Positions 1 through 8,263 of a stretch of 28,892 nt of DNA are shown piece by piece (the stretch's first letter is position 1; each line of letters starts with the position of its first letter). The notes under the pieces were generated by a model. The model made no database searches. It had not been told where the DNA came from and was given only the letters and a program-made list of their open reading frames with translations. The position numbers and the translations under genes were made by a program. The DNA comes from Damh-18 sp036275695 (lineage in GTDB: Bacteria; Patescibacteriota; Minisyncoccia; Phycocordibacterales; UBA918): NCBI GenBank assembly GCA_036275695.1, contig DASUDI010000004.1, positions 1-28,892 of the forward strand, written 5' to 3'.

Positions 1-228
1 AACGCGCAGACGGTTGGACGCTTTACGTTTGATGTACTCAAAAAGGCGACCACAAACCCCGATCTTAACGATGTTCGCGTTAGAATCAAAAAACAAATTC
101 TTGCCCATTATGAGCAACCTGCGGTACAGGTAGCCGGAGCACCACAACCTCCAAATCCTAATCAAGCAAAACTTATTGCCTACAATAATTTCTTCGCAAG
201 CCCCGAAGGATCAGCATATACAATATGA
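1..228 (+). CDS. C-terminal fragment of an unidentified protein (partial, starts before the window)
   Basis: Frame 1 is open from the first base and ends at TGA 226-228, giving the last 75 residues of a protein that begins outside the window. The fragment starts with a mixed hydrophilic helical-looking stretch. It continues through a Pro/Ala/Gln-rich linker (about residues 40-58) and ends with a short tail containing a paired Phe. No domain is recognisable. Its TGA overlaps the ATG of the next gene by four bases (ATGA), which points to translational coupling. It is therefore probably the upstream member of the secretion-type operon. Function unknown. Confidence 0.75.
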   Translation, partial: NAQTVGRFTFDVLKKATTNPDLNDVRVRIKKQILAHYEQPAVQVAGAPQPPNPNQAKLIAYNNFFASPEGSAYTI

Positions 229-758
229 CACACAACAACCCACAGCGCGTAGAGGCACGCAAAAATGCAAGTCAAGAAATCATAGACATCTACGGAGACC
301 TTGACTTGGGCGCCGCTATTCTCGGCTTTACTCGCACGCTTTGTTTTTCAGAGGCGCGTCAATTTACCTTTACCCACATTATTGGTGACGTCATCCTCGG
401 ACTCATTCCACAAACGCAATTTATAGCAAGCGCGATAAAAGAGCTTGAAATCACGGAAGAGAAGGCGAAGGAGATGCTCGCTACTTTTGAGCCGTTTTTT
501 AGGCGCGCGAAAGAAGCGCGCGAAAAAGCGCGCGTCATACCCGAAGCGCGAAATGAACTTAAAGAAGAATTGCTTTTAAAACCCGAGATTTCAAAAGTCC
601 CCACCAAGGAAGAGACCGTAGATCCAACTCGACCACTCACACGAGAAGAAGTTTTGCGCGCGCTTGTCCCCAAACGAACCATGCAGGGCGATATCGCGAA
701 TATACAAAATGCGCAATCCCAAAATACCACCCCGCAAGAACCTGCGAACATGAAGTAA
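225..758 (+). CDS. Hypothetical protein, soluble, charged C-terminal half
   Basis: The gene encodes 177 residues. The start ATG overlaps the previous stop codon, and no better start is visible. The N-terminal half (about 1-75) looks like a small folded helical domain with a hydrophobic stretch around residues 50-70. From about residue 76 onward it is rich in Glu, Lys and Arg and predicted helical, possibly a coiled coil. The tail is low-complexity and rich in Gln, Asn and Pro. No family was recognised. It lies directly upstream of a PrgI-like gene in a VirB4-type cluster, so an accessory role in that machine is possible but is inferred from position only. Confidence 0.7.
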   Translation: MTHNNPQRVEARKNASQEIIDIYGDLDLGAAILGFTRTLCFSEARQFTFTHIIGDVILGLIPQTQFIASAIKELEITEEKAKEMLATFEPFFRRAKEAREKARVIPEARNELKEELLLKPEISKVPTKEETVDPTRPLTREEVLRALVPKRTMQGDIANIQNAQSQNTTPQEPANMK

Positions 759-794
759 TCCGCACCTCTCTCCTCACAATCACACCACATGCGT

Positions 795-800
795 TACAAT
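795..800 (+). promoter_or_regulatory. -10 hexamer for the PrgI-like gene (leaderless start)
   Basis: TACAAT lies six bases upstream of the ATG at 807. A transcript from this element would start at or next to the start codon, giving a leaderless mRNA. No convincing -35 is seen. The element would make the PrgI-VirB4 part of the cluster independent of the upstream genes. Confidence 0.45.
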
Positions 801-806
801 ACAGGT

Positions 807-1211
807 ATGCGATTTGAAGTACCACAATTTATTGAAGTGGAAGCAAAAATTATTGGACCCTTTACATGGAAGCAGTTTGTCTATTTGGCGGGTGGTGTCG
901 GAGTATTGGTGATACTTTTTCTCTCCGCTCCCTTTTTTGTATTCCTTATCTTTGGTTTCCCGCTCTTTATCATCGCGGGAGCACTTGCATTCCAGAAAAT
1001 AAATAATCGTCCTATCTCAATATTTTTCGAATCCGTGTTTAATTACGTCATTAAGAAGAAGTTATACTTATGGCGAAAAACAGAGCAACAGCACATTATT
1101 GAGCAATCAAACAACACCTCGGCATCCAATGTGTCGCTCGCATACACCAATCAAAAGACACTTCACAAACTTTCCCATAATCTTGAACTACATAATTCCA
1201 AGACAGAATAG
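807..1211 (+). CDS. PrgI-family membrane protein of a type IV secretion-like system
   Basis: The gene encodes 134 residues. The N-terminus has the PrgI-family pattern: a Pro-Gln-Phe-Ile-Glu-Val-Glu segment, then Ile-Ile-Gly-Pro-Phe-Thr-Trp-Lys-Gln. Two closely spaced transmembrane segments follow (about residues 26-43 and 46-62), then a conserved-looking Arg-Pro turn and a hydrophilic tail. PrgI is a small membrane component of Gram-positive conjugation systems and is usually encoded just before a VirB4-type ATPase, as it is here. ATG 807 is chosen over ATG 789 because the family starts at this point and because the -10 element overlaps the upstream candidate. The Asn/Ser/Thr-rich C-terminal 40 residues are not typical of the core family. 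Confidence 0.8.
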   Translation: MRFEVPQFIEVEAKIIGPFTWKQFVYLAGGVGVLVILFLSAPFFVFLIFGFPLFIIAGALAFQKINNRPISIFFESVFNYVIKKKLYLWRKTEQQHIIEQSNNTSASNVSLAYTNQKTLHKLSHNLELHNSKTE

Positions 1212-1212
1212 T

Positions 1213-1836
1213 ATGGCAACTACCAACGCTTCACAACAATTTGTACCCATTGCAGATATTCATGATGATGTGGTCATTCTTAAAGATGGACAAATGTGTA
1301 TGGTCTTACTTGCTACCTCAATTAACTTTGCCCTCAAATCATCCGATGAGCAACAGGCAATCCTTTCTCAATTTCAGTCATTTTTGAATGCTATAGATTT
1401 TACGGTCCAAATATACATCCAGTCACGTCGATTTGATATTCGCCCTTACATGGCACAACTTCAAGAGCGTGAATCGTACCAAGAAAATGACCTCATGAAA
1501 GTACAGTTACAAGAATATATGGAATTTATTAGAACTTTCACCAGCCAAGTTGATATTATGTCAAAAAATTTCTTTGTTGTTGTCCCCTATACACCACTCC
1601 ACGTTGAAATTGCAGGTATTGGAAAGTTTCTCAAAGCAAACAAAGATGACGCCACTCCCAAGAGTGACCGCTTCTTTGAAGACAGAACACAACTCGAACA
1701 GCGACTCTCTATTGTAGAACAGGGTCTTATGCGTATTGGCATACGCACCTCACCGCTCACAACTGAACAACTTATTGAGTTGTACTACCACATTTTCAAT
1801 CCAGAAGATTTATCAACGGCACCAAAATCACAATAG
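1213..1836 (+). CDS. TraC/VirB4-associated accessory protein
   Basis: The gene encodes 207 residues. ATG 1213 sits one base after the preceding stop codon. No transmembrane segment is visible. The sequence opens with a Val-Pro-Ile-Ala-Asp-Ile motif, then a beta-rich stretch, then a helical region with Gln/Phe-rich heptads and a Gln-Ile-Tyr-Ile-Gln-Ser-Arg segment. It ends in a helical section containing Glu-Gly-Leu-like turns and a Leu-Tyr-Tyr motif close to the C-terminus. This layout resembles the TraC-like protein that sits between PrgI and VirB4 in many Patescibacteria clusters. It has no Walker motifs, so it is not an ATPase itself. It probably docks on or regulates the VirB4 ATPase encoded two bases downstream. 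The family name is an inference from remembered patterns plus position. Confidence 0.6.
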   Translation: MATTNASQQFVPIADIHDDVVILKDGQMCMVLLATSINFALKSSDEQQAILSQFQSFLNAIDFTVQIYIQSRRFDIRPYMAQLQERESYQENDLMKVQLQEYMEFIRTFTSQVDIMSKNFFVVVPYTPLHVEIAGIGKFLKANKDDATPKSDRFFEDRTQLEQRLSIVEQGLMRIGIRTSPLTTEQLIELYYHIFNPEDLSTAPKSQ

Positions 1837-1837
1837 T

Positions 1838-3634
1838 ATGGGCATATTTGACAATATTCTTTCAAAAAAAGAAGTTGCGTCTCGCGAGGCGTTAGGTGGA
1901 GCGACCATGTCACTCACGGATATCGTTGCTCCTGCAGCAATACACATTGAACCCCGCTCATTAAATGTGAGTGGTCGTCTCTCACGTATACTCTTTGCAG
2001 TATCGTACCCACGCTATCTCAATGATGAGTGGCTCAGTCCAATCCTTAACCTTGAACGAGAAATGGATGTATCTATTATTATTCACCCGATAGATACAAA
2101 TGAAACTCTCAAAAAGTTTCAAAAGAAGGTCGCTGAGGTAGAGAGTCAGATAAACGAGCGTGCTGATAAGGGCATGGTGCGCGATCCACAGCTTGACGCT
2201 GCATACCGTAACCTTGAAGAACTTCGAGATAAATTACAACAAGCTGAGGAAAAATTGTTTGATGTCGGGCTCTATATTGCAATTTATGGAGATTCAGAAA
2301 AAACACTTGCAAAAACCGAACATGAAATTAAAAGTATCCTTGACGCACGCCTAGTCTATATTAAGCCCGCTCTTTTTCAGCAAGAAGACGGTTTTAAAAG
2401 TATTATCCCGACTGCCACAGATAAATTGCTTGTGCATAGTAAATTCAACTCTTCGCCACTCTCAAGTTTTTTTCCATTTACCTCATTTGATCTCACGCAG
2501 GACACCGGCATTCTCTACGGTATCAATCGCCACAACAGCTCACTGGTGCTCTTTGATCGATTTAAACTACCCAATTACAACTCCGTGACGTTTGCAACTT
2601 CGGGAGCGGGGAAGTCATACGCCACAAAAATTGAGATTTTGCGCTCACTCATGTTTGGCACCGAGGTCATGGTAATTGATCCTGAGCGTGAATATGAATA
2701 TCTCGCTGAAGCTACAGGGGGTCGGTACATCAACATCTCGCTTTCTTCGCCTCACCACATCAACCCCTTTGATCTTCCCAAACCACTTCCTGACGAACAC
2801 CCCCGTGACGTACTTCGTACACATATTATTGAACTTGTCGGGCTCTTTAAAATTATGCTGGGTGGTCTTACACCCGAAGAAGATGCGATTATTGACGCAG
2901 CGCTTCGTGAAGTGTATGCACTTAAGGACATCACTGGAGATACCGATTTCAGTGAATTACCGCCACCTCTTCTCTCTGATTTTGAACTGGTACTTGCGGG
3001 CATGGAGGGGAGTGAATCACTTATACAACGACTCAGTAAATACACGAGCGGGACGTGGTCGGGCTTCATGAATGAGTCCACAAATGTCGATATCAATACG
3101 AAATTTGTAGTCTTTTCTATTCGTGATATGGAGGACGAACTCAAAACAGTCGCCATGTATCTTATCACCAATCACATTTGGGGTGCCGTGCGCAGACAAC
3201 TCAAAAAACGCCTTCTCGTCATTGACGAGGCGTGGTGGATGCTTAAGTCAGAAGACACTGCGGCGTTTCTCCATAATATTGCCAAACGAGGGCGCAAATA
3301 TTACTTAGGTATTTCCACGATTACGCAAGATGTGGATGATTTTCTTCGTTCTCCCTATGGAGTTCCCATGATCACCAATTCCTCAATCCAACTCCTTATG
3401 AAGCAATCGCCGACCGCGGCCGACACACTGCAGAATGTGTTTAATCTTACCGATGAGGAAAAATTTATGCTCCTTGAATCAGGGGTAGGGGAAGGATTAT
3501 TCTTTGTGGGTCTCAAACATGTCGCCATTAAAATTATTGCATCATATACCGAAGACCAGATCATTACCTCTGACCCATCTCAACTACTTCAAATACAACG
3601 GGCGCGCGCTGAACTGGCACAAAGTAGACGTTAA
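1838..3634 (+). CDS. VirB4/TraC-type conjugation or secretion ATPase
   Basis: The gene encodes 598 residues, and ATG 1838 follows the previous stop by one base. VirB4-family ATPases sit at the cytoplasmic face of type IV secretion machines and power pilus assembly or substrate transfer. The N-terminal region (about 1-230) has a VirB4-like mixed fold with a long charged helix around 90-145. The ATPase core carries a Walker A motif Ser-Gly-Ala-Gly-Lys-Ser with Lys259. The Walker B motif is Leu-Leu-Val-Ile-Asp-Glu-Ala with Asp463 and Glu464. A VirB4-typical Ser-Thr-Ile-Thr-Gln-Asp segment follows about 40 residues later. The length is somewhat short of the usual 700-850 residues. The neighbours (PrgI, TraC-like, VirB2-like) support the call. 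No relaxase or coupling protein is visible, so whether it moves DNA, protein or only pilin is unknown. Confidence 0.9.
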   Translation: MGIFDNILSKKEVASREALGGATMSLTDIVAPAAIHIEPRSLNVSGRLSRILFAVSYPRYLNDEWLSPILNLEREMDVSIIIHPIDTNETLKKFQKKVAEVESQINERADKGMVRDPQLDAAYRNLEELRDKLQQAEEKLFDVGLYIAIYGDSEKTLAKTEHEIKSILDARLVYIKPALFQQEDGFKSIIPTATDKLLVHSKFNSSPLSSFFPFTSFDLTQDTGILYGINRHNSSLVLFDRFKLPNYNSVTFATSGAGKSYATKIEILRSLMFGTEVMVIDPEREYEYLAEATGGRYINISLSSPHHINPFDLPKPLPDEHPRDVLRTHIIELVGLFKIMLGGLTPEEDAIIDAALREVYALKDITGDTDFSELPPPLLSDFELVLAGMEGSESLIQRLSKYTSGTWSGFMNESTNVDINTKFVVFSIRDMEDELKTVAMYLITNHIWGAVRRQLKKRLLVIDEAWWMLKSEDTAAFLHNIAKRGRKYYLGISTITQDVDDFLRSPYGVPMITNSSIQLLMKQSPTAADTLQNVFNLTDEEKFMLLESGVGEGLFFVGLKHVAIKIIASYTEDQIITSDPSQLLQIQRARAELAQSRR

Positions 3635-3636
3635 TT

Positions 3637-4269
3637 ATGGAAAATCAAGAAACGCGCACCATCGACAACACACGCTCCGTCATACGCAACAAAACTACTG
3701 ATGCCCGTTTTGATGCGTTTTCAGAAGGAAGACTTAGCTACAAAAAAAAGAGAACACGCCGAGACACCTCACGTCGAAAGTACACAGATTCACAAGCACC
3801 AAACTCCGAAAGTTATGCTCACATAGCCGAACAAGCGCGGCAACATAATATACCCATTACCGACGAAGACATAAGTCTTTTATTACGTTTACAAGGTAGA
3901 GAAAACGAAGAGCCGTTCCCTGTTGGCATGTTCCTTGTGGCCTTCATAAAAGATATGCTTGATATTTTTTTAACTTTTACCATTGTTGGTATTGTACTTA
4001 TTCTGCCATTTAGTTTTTTTATATCATTAGTACTCTTTCTGTGGATTAGGGGGAGACTACAAGGGGGGTGGTATAAGAAGAAAATGATAAAATTTGCATG
4101 GAGGCGCTTTTTTATCATGCTTGGCATTGAGTCACTTCCACTCTTTGGCATAATTCCCGCAAATACCCTTTTTGTATATATGGTTCACAAGCGTGAAACA
4201 CTGATCGTAAGAACACTTAATGATACAATGGAATATCTGCATCGTAACACAAAAATGAGACACCGCTAA
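3637..4269 (+). CDS. Membrane protein of the VirB4 cluster, function unknown
   Basis: The gene encodes 210 residues and starts two bases after the VirB4 stop. The first ~90 residues are very basic and hydrophilic (several Lys/Arg clusters around 35-50) and are probably cytosolic. Two adjacent hydrophobic segments follow at about 105-140, then a basic Trp/Arg/Lys stretch, then a shorter hydrophobic segment near 165-185. The C-terminus is cytosolic-looking and charged. The topology of a basic cytosolic head and a helical hairpin is compatible with an inner-membrane scaffold of the secretion complex. No known VirB family was recognised. Confidence 0.7.
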   Translation: MENQETRTIDNTRSVIRNKTTDARFDAFSEGRLSYKKKRTRRDTSRRKYTDSQAPNSESYAHIAEQARQHNIPITDEDISLLLRLQGRENEEPFPVGMFLVAFIKDMLDIFLTFTIVGIVLILPFSFFISLVLFLWIRGRLQGGWYKKKMIKFAWRRFFIMLGIESLPLFGIIPANTLFVYMVHKRETLIVRTLNDTMEYLHRNTKMRHR

Positions 4270-4305
4270 TGCACACAATGGACTCCTGTATCCACACAAA
4301 AATGG

Positions 4306-4311
4306 TAAGAT
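4306..4311 (+). promoter_or_regulatory. -10-like hexamer before the Ig-like exported protein gene
   Basis: TAAGAT stands six bases upstream of the GTG start at 4318, the same spacing as at prgI. It matches the -10 consensus at four of six positions. The 48-base gap after the previous gene, instead of the one- to three-base gaps within the cluster, also suggests a new transcription start here. Confidence 0.3.
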
Positions 4312-4317
4312 AGGTAT

Positions 4318-5307
4318 GTGTCAAACGTACGTTTTGTTTCATCTAAACTCTACATTCTCGGTCTTTTGTGTGTGTATATTTTTGCACACGCTCTATTTAC
4401 ACACGCACAAGTACCATTCGCGGATACTGGTATAAAACTCACATCCTCCCACACATACCCCGCACCACATGCCTCAACAACAATTTCAGTTTCTGATTAC
4501 AGCATAAACACGATTGGGTATGACTTTAACTGGGTGGTGAATGGCGCCCCTGTGCCATCAGAGAAAAATAAGCGCTCAATTACCGTGTCCACGGGTGATA
4601 TTGGAACAAAAACATACGTTGAACTTCGGGCCGTTTCAAGAACCAACGTCTCACTTCCACCTGCGAGCATAACCCTTTCACCAAGTGTTACACATATCAT
4701 CGTTGAATCAGACACCTATGTACCTTCCTTTTACAAAGGTAGAGCACTTCCTTCAGTGCAGTCGCCACTCATCGCAACAGCACTCTTTATGGATGGTTCA
4801 CAAAAAACTCCACAGTCATTTACGTATCGCTGGAAACTTGATGGTGATATCATTTCTGGTGGCGCGCTCACTGGTATGTATAAAATCACGATACCTACAC
4901 GGCGGTTTCAGACGGGAAATCTTTCTGTTGAAATATTCAACGAAAAAGGGATTCCGGTGGGGGGTGGATCTGTCACCATAAAGCCCCACGCTCCAGAACT
5001 TTATCTCTATGAATCAAATCCACTCAGAGGCATTGTGCAGAAAGCACTCACTGGAACATTCTTTCTTCCTAATACCGAAACAGACATTATTGCAGAACCG
5101 TATTTCATGAATATTTCTGATGTTCGTGAAGCAAATTTCATGTGGAGTATTAATCAAAAGAAATTAGAACAGATCAGTTCCATGCCAAACTCTCTTAAGT
5201 TAAATGCGCAAGATGGAAGTGGCACAGCCTTACTGCAACTTACTGCTTTGACCAATGAAGCGCTACCTCAACAAGCACGAGCGCAACTTAACATTTCTTA
5301 CGAATAG
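4318..5307 (+). CDS. Exported beta-rich (Ig-like/PKD-like) protein
   Basis: The gene encodes 329 residues from a GTG start. An ATG two bases earlier is out of frame. The N-terminus has a signal-peptide pattern: a Lys-containing n-region, a hydrophobic core at about 11-27, and a probable cleavage site near Thr-His-Ala-Gln. The mature part is rich in Ser/Thr/Val with alternating hydrophobic residues. It contains repeated Trp-containing strands (Phe-Asn-Trp-Val-Val, Tyr-Arg-Trp-Lys-Leu, Phe-Met-Trp-Ser-Ile), each probably marking an Ig-like or PKD-like domain, about three in all. Such domains usually mediate surface adhesion or scaffold interactions. It stops two bases before the pilin-like gene, so it may be an extracellular part of the same machine. 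No catalytic motif is seen. Confidence 0.7.
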   Translation: MSNVRFVSSKLYILGLLCVYIFAHALFTHAQVPFADTGIKLTSSHTYPAPHASTTISVSDYSINTIGYDFNWVVNGAPVPSEKNKRSITVSTGDIGTKTYVELRAVSRTNVSLPPASITLSPSVTHIIVESDTYVPSFYKGRALPSVQSPLIATALFMDGSQKTPQSFTYRWKLDGDIISGGALTGMYKITIPTRRFQTGNLSVEIFNEKGIPVGGGSVTIKPHAPELYLYESNPLRGIVQKALTGTFFLPNTETDIIAEPYFMNISDVREANFMWSINQKKLEQISSMPNSLKLNAQDGSGTALLQLTALTNEALPQQARAQLNISYE

Positions 5308-5309
5308 GT

Positions 5310-5987
5310 ATGATGCGACATAAAAAAGATATATCTGCACGATACACACCGACTATCTATAGTATTTTAATACTTTATTTTTTTGCGTTTACCGCAAACG
5401 CATACCAAGCCCTCGAATATGTCCCCATGACCAACCTTCCAGGACTAACGGGAACGGGAAGTATTCCTGAACTACTTAATAGCTTGTATCTTATTATAAT
5501 TGCCGTAAGCGCGACGTACGGAGTAATCAAGATTGCCATTGCGGGAGTGAAATACACCATGAGTGACGTCGTCACATCGAAAAGTGAATCTATTGCGGAC
5601 ATTAAAGGTGTGCTTATCGGTCTCGCGATTATCCTCACGCCATACATCATACTAAAAACCATCTATGCTCCGCTTTTGAATCTGAATATACTTCAAAACC
5701 TAGGCCACATAGACACGAGTCGCGATAGTTCGAACATAGAATCAAATACTATTCGTGTTGATTCAGGAGCCCTGCTTGACACAAGCTCCACAGCAGATAT
5801 AAAAAGTTGTACCGATGCGGGTGGCTTTATAAGTAAGGCTGACAGTCCCGATGGAAAATTTACTTGTGTATCGAAACCAAAAAAACCTAACACGTGTAAC
5901 AAATCAGATGCCGAGTGTATGGAGTCATGTGTTTTTTCGGGAGGCACTCTTGGACAGGATCAGGGAGGATTCTATGTATGTCGCTAG
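5310..5987 (+). CDS. VirB2/TrbC-like two-TM protein with a six-cysteine tail
   Basis: The gene encodes 225 residues. A hydrophobic N-terminal segment (about 15-32) ending in Ala-Asn-Ala looks like a signal peptide. Two transmembrane helices follow (about 58-85 and 98-118), separated by a short charged loop containing Lys-Ser-Glu-Ser. This is the layout of VirB2/TrbC-type pilins. After the second helix comes an extra ~105-residue polar tail not found in ordinary VirB2. It contains six cysteines in its last ~60 residues, which could form three disulfides if exported. The position after the VirB4 cluster supports a structural-subunit role. The family call rests on topology, not on sequence identity. 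Confidence 0.6.
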   Translation: MMRHKKDISARYTPTIYSILILYFFAFTANAYQALEYVPMTNLPGLTGTGSIPELLNSLYLIIIAVSATYGVIKIAIAGVKYTMSDVVTSKSESIADIKGVLIGLAIILTPYIILKTIYAPLLNLNILQNLGHIDTSRDSSNIESNTIRVDSGALLDTSSTADIKSCTDAGGFISKADSPDGKFTCVSKPKKPNTCNKSDAECMESCVFSGGTLGQDQGGFYVCR

Positions 5988-5993
5988 CATAAT
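5988..5993 (+). promoter_or_regulatory. -10-like hexamer before the propeller-like protein gene
   Basis: CATAAT, one mismatch from TATAAT, ends nine bases before the ATG at 6003. A start six to eight bases downstream would give a leader of only one to three bases. No clear -35 is seen. Confidence 0.35.
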
Positions 5994-6002
5994 TTATTAT
6001 TT

Positions 6003-7163
6003 ATGAAAAAAACTCTACTTATAGCAACCGGAACAATTCTCATCAGCATTATTATTGCTATTTTTCTGTATCTCTTTGTGTTCGGAACACCAAGGAGTGG
6101 CGAGCAGATTTTTGCTAACCTTGGATTTACAAGTTCTACAGACGATGTTGTTACTGCAATTGAAAAAAATGAAACCGTACCTGACGATATTGCGCCAGCA
6201 GAAGACATGGCGTCACATTTCGTACAGGTCACCGAGCGGGCAGTTGCGGGCGCACATGTTAAAAATGGTGTCATACGCTTTGTAGAGCAGGGAACTGGCC
6301 ATGTGTATGAAAAAAGTAGTACCTCGGGAAGTGAGGTACTTGTAAGTGGTGTTACAATACCAAAAGCAACACACGCAACCTTTTCATCTGACGGTTCACG
6401 TGTAGCAATATCATCATCTGACGGAGATTCTGCCCTTACCACCATCGCAACCCTCGGCGCAGGCGGTGATGTCACCGGAATCACACTCCCACGAGATGCG
6501 CGTGAAGTAACATTCAATAGCAGTACTACACTTTACTATATTCTGAAAAATAATTCAGGAGCTTCGGGATTTTTGTTTAACATAGAGACAGAAAAAAGCA
6601 CAGAGATATTTGCGCTTCCTCTTAGTGATATCCATGTACTATGGGGCAATCCTCACTATGTGTACACCACACCGACAGAAACACAAAAAGGGTACCTTTA
6701 CGAAGTGGTTGGAAAAGGTACCCTTGCATATGTCACTCCGGGAATGCCTGGACTTGTTGGGTTTCGTTATGGTGACGGCATCATTGTCTCATCACTCCAC
6801 GGTAGTACAATAACCACGCGAGCAATATCCACCTCAGGTAACACCGTCACTCAAGCATTTCCTTTTATACCTGAAAAATGTACCATGCGAGGCGCAGACT
6901 CATCTTTTGTGTACTGTGGCATACCGAGCGAATTCAATGGCGCATTCCCCGATGACTGGTATATGGGAACTCAGTCATATAGCGACAAACTCTGGCTCAT
7001 GAGTGTAGAAACAGGTGATGCACTACTACTTCTTGATTTTGTAGAAATAAGTGGGAGAGAAATTGATGTAGCGTACATTCAATCAGACGAAAGTGGGTCG
7101 CAACTTGTCCTGATAAACAAAAACGACAATACCCTTTGGCTCTATAACGAAACGTTACGATAG
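6003..7163 (+). CDS. Membrane-anchored beta-propeller-like protein, function unknown
   Basis: The gene encodes 386 residues. A single N-terminal hydrophobic helix (about 5-27) follows a short Lys-rich start, so the rest is probably outside the membrane. From about residue 95 the sequence is beta-rich. It has repeated Ser-Asp-Gly-type turns, such as Phe-Ser-Ser-Asp-Gly-Ser-Arg-Val-Ala-Ile, which recall TolB/WD40-like propeller blades. Three cysteines are absent from the anchor region, and no catalytic motif is visible. It closes the plus-strand cluster and converges on yidC, with 22 bases between the stop codons. A link to the secretion machine is inferred from adjacency alone. Confidence 0.65.
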   Translation: MKKTLLIATGTILISIIIAIFLYLFVFGTPRSGEQIFANLGFTSSTDDVVTAIEKNETVPDDIAPAEDMASHFVQVTERAVAGAHVKNGVIRFVEQGTGHVYEKSSTSGSEVLVSGVTIPKATHATFSSDGSRVAISSSDGDSALTTIATLGAGGDVTGITLPRDAREVTFNSSTTLYYILKNNSGASGFLFNIETEKSTEIFALPLSDIHVLWGNPHYVYTTPTETQKGYLYEVVGKGTLAYVTPGMPGLVGFRYGDGIIVSSLHGSTITTRAISTSGNTVTQAFPFIPEKCTMRGADSSFVYCGIPSEFNGAFPDDWYMGTQSYSDKLWLMSVETGDALLLLDFVEISGREIDVAYIQSDESGSQLVLINKNDNTLWLYNETLR

Positions 7164-7185
7164 TATTTCTATACTAGGGTAGACT

Positions 7186-7920
7186 CTATGCTCGCAACCC
7201 CTTCCTACGCACATAGTGTTCCTGCGCGATTGCGGTAATGTTACTTACCACAAAGTAAAGTGCGATTGCAGCCGAGATGGTGTACGCAACAAATACAATA
7301 AGAACTGGCATAACGTATTTCATCTGTACCTGCATACTCCGGGCAAAATCATCTTTGAAATTTGGCGCAGCATTTTTGTCTCGTGGTTCTAGCTTAGGGA
7401 GTGACATGGACGTGTGAATATACTGCGTGACTCCCGCAAGCAACGCAAGAGGAAGACTACGGAGTGTAATATCCATAATTCCCAAAAATACCATGCTGAT
7501 GGTATCAGGGTTTGGTATAAAATTATATAAAAGTACTGTATTGATATCAGGCAACTTAACACCACCGCCTGAGTACACCGCGAAGTAGAGCGCTATGATG
7601 ATCGGAATTTGGATGAACAGGAGAAGAACACTTGAAAAGGGGTTCACTTTTGCCTCACGAAACAGTTCCATGGTCTTGATAGCCTGCATCTCGCGTTTTT
7701 CTTTGTATTCCTCACGGATTTTTTTAAGCTTTGGCTCAATTTCGCGCATCGCCAATTGCGTACGTGTTGCCTTAAGAGAAATGGGGAGAAGTACTAATTT
7801 TACCAAAATAACGGTACAGATAATGGCAATTCCGACATCTCCATGACGGACAACGTCAATAAAAAAAACGAGACTGTTATATATAGGGTCAAAGAAAAAT
7901 GTATGCCAAATAAAACTCAT
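7186..7920 (-). CDS. yidC: Membrane protein insertase YidC/Oxa1 family
   Basis: The gene encodes 244 residues. YidC inserts and folds inner-membrane proteins, alone or with SecYEG. The protein has the short form typical of Gram-positive and CPR bacteria, without the large periplasmic P1 domain. TM segments are at about 28-48, 95-115, 140-165 and 200-225. A positively charged residue, Arg53, sits just after the first core helix in the Lys-Ala-Thr-Arg-Thr-Gln context, where the family keeps its groove arginine. A charged coiled-coil hairpin (about 60-90) follows. The ATG overlaps the rnpA stop codon by four bases (ATGA). The rpmH-rnpA-yidC order is the classical origin-proximal arrangement. Confidence 0.93.
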   Translation of the reverse strand: MSFIWHTFFFDPIYNSLVFFIDVVRHGDVGIAIICTVILVKLVLLPISLKATRTQLAMREIEPKLKKIREEYKEKREMQAIKTMELFREAKVNPFSSVLLLFIQIPIIIALYFAVYSGGGVKLPDINTVLLYNFIPNPDTISMVFLGIMDITLRSLPLALLAGVTQYIHTSMSLPKLEPRDKNAAPNFKDDFARSMQVQMKYVMPVLIVFVAYTISAAIALYFVVSNITAIAQEHYVRRKGLRA

Positions 7921-8249
7921 GATGTTGGATTGGTTTTTTGTATTATTTCAATAATTGCGTCGCGTACAGTGTGGTGTTTCATTGTAGCAATATTTTGCGT
8001 GCAGAGATATATATACACACCTGCGAGTCTGTGTTCCTTGTGATATACGCGCACGATTTCATACACGCGCCTCCGAATTTTATTTCGTGTCACCGCGTGG
8101 CGTGCAATTTTTTTAGGTACCACGACGGAAACGTGTAGGGTGGGGTAGGGAGCGTACACCACCTGAAACAGTGGGGTACGCAAACGTCTTCCCATAGAAA
8201 AAAAACGATTGAATTCTTTTTTAGTCAATCGTTCTTTTTTGGGAAGCAT
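7917..8249 (-). CDS. rnpA: Ribonuclease P protein component
   Basis: The gene encodes 110 residues. RnpA is the protein cofactor of RNase P, which trims the 5' leader of pre-tRNAs. The sequence starts with the family's Leu-Pro-Lys-Lys-Glu-Arg-Leu-Thr segment. It carries the RNR signature Arg-Asn-Lys-Ile-Arg-Arg-Arg at residues 55-61, preceded by Val-Pro-Lys-Lys. Length is usual for the family. It lies 14 bases downstream of rpmH and overlaps yidC, forming one operon. Confidence 0.92.
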   Translation of the reverse strand: MLPKKERLTKKEFNRFFSMGRRLRTPLFQVVYAPYPTLHVSVVVPKKIARHAVTRNKIRRRVYEIVRVYHKEHRLAGVYIYLCTQNIATMKHHTVRDAIIEIIQKTNPTS

Positions 8250-8263
8250 GGATATAGTGTATC

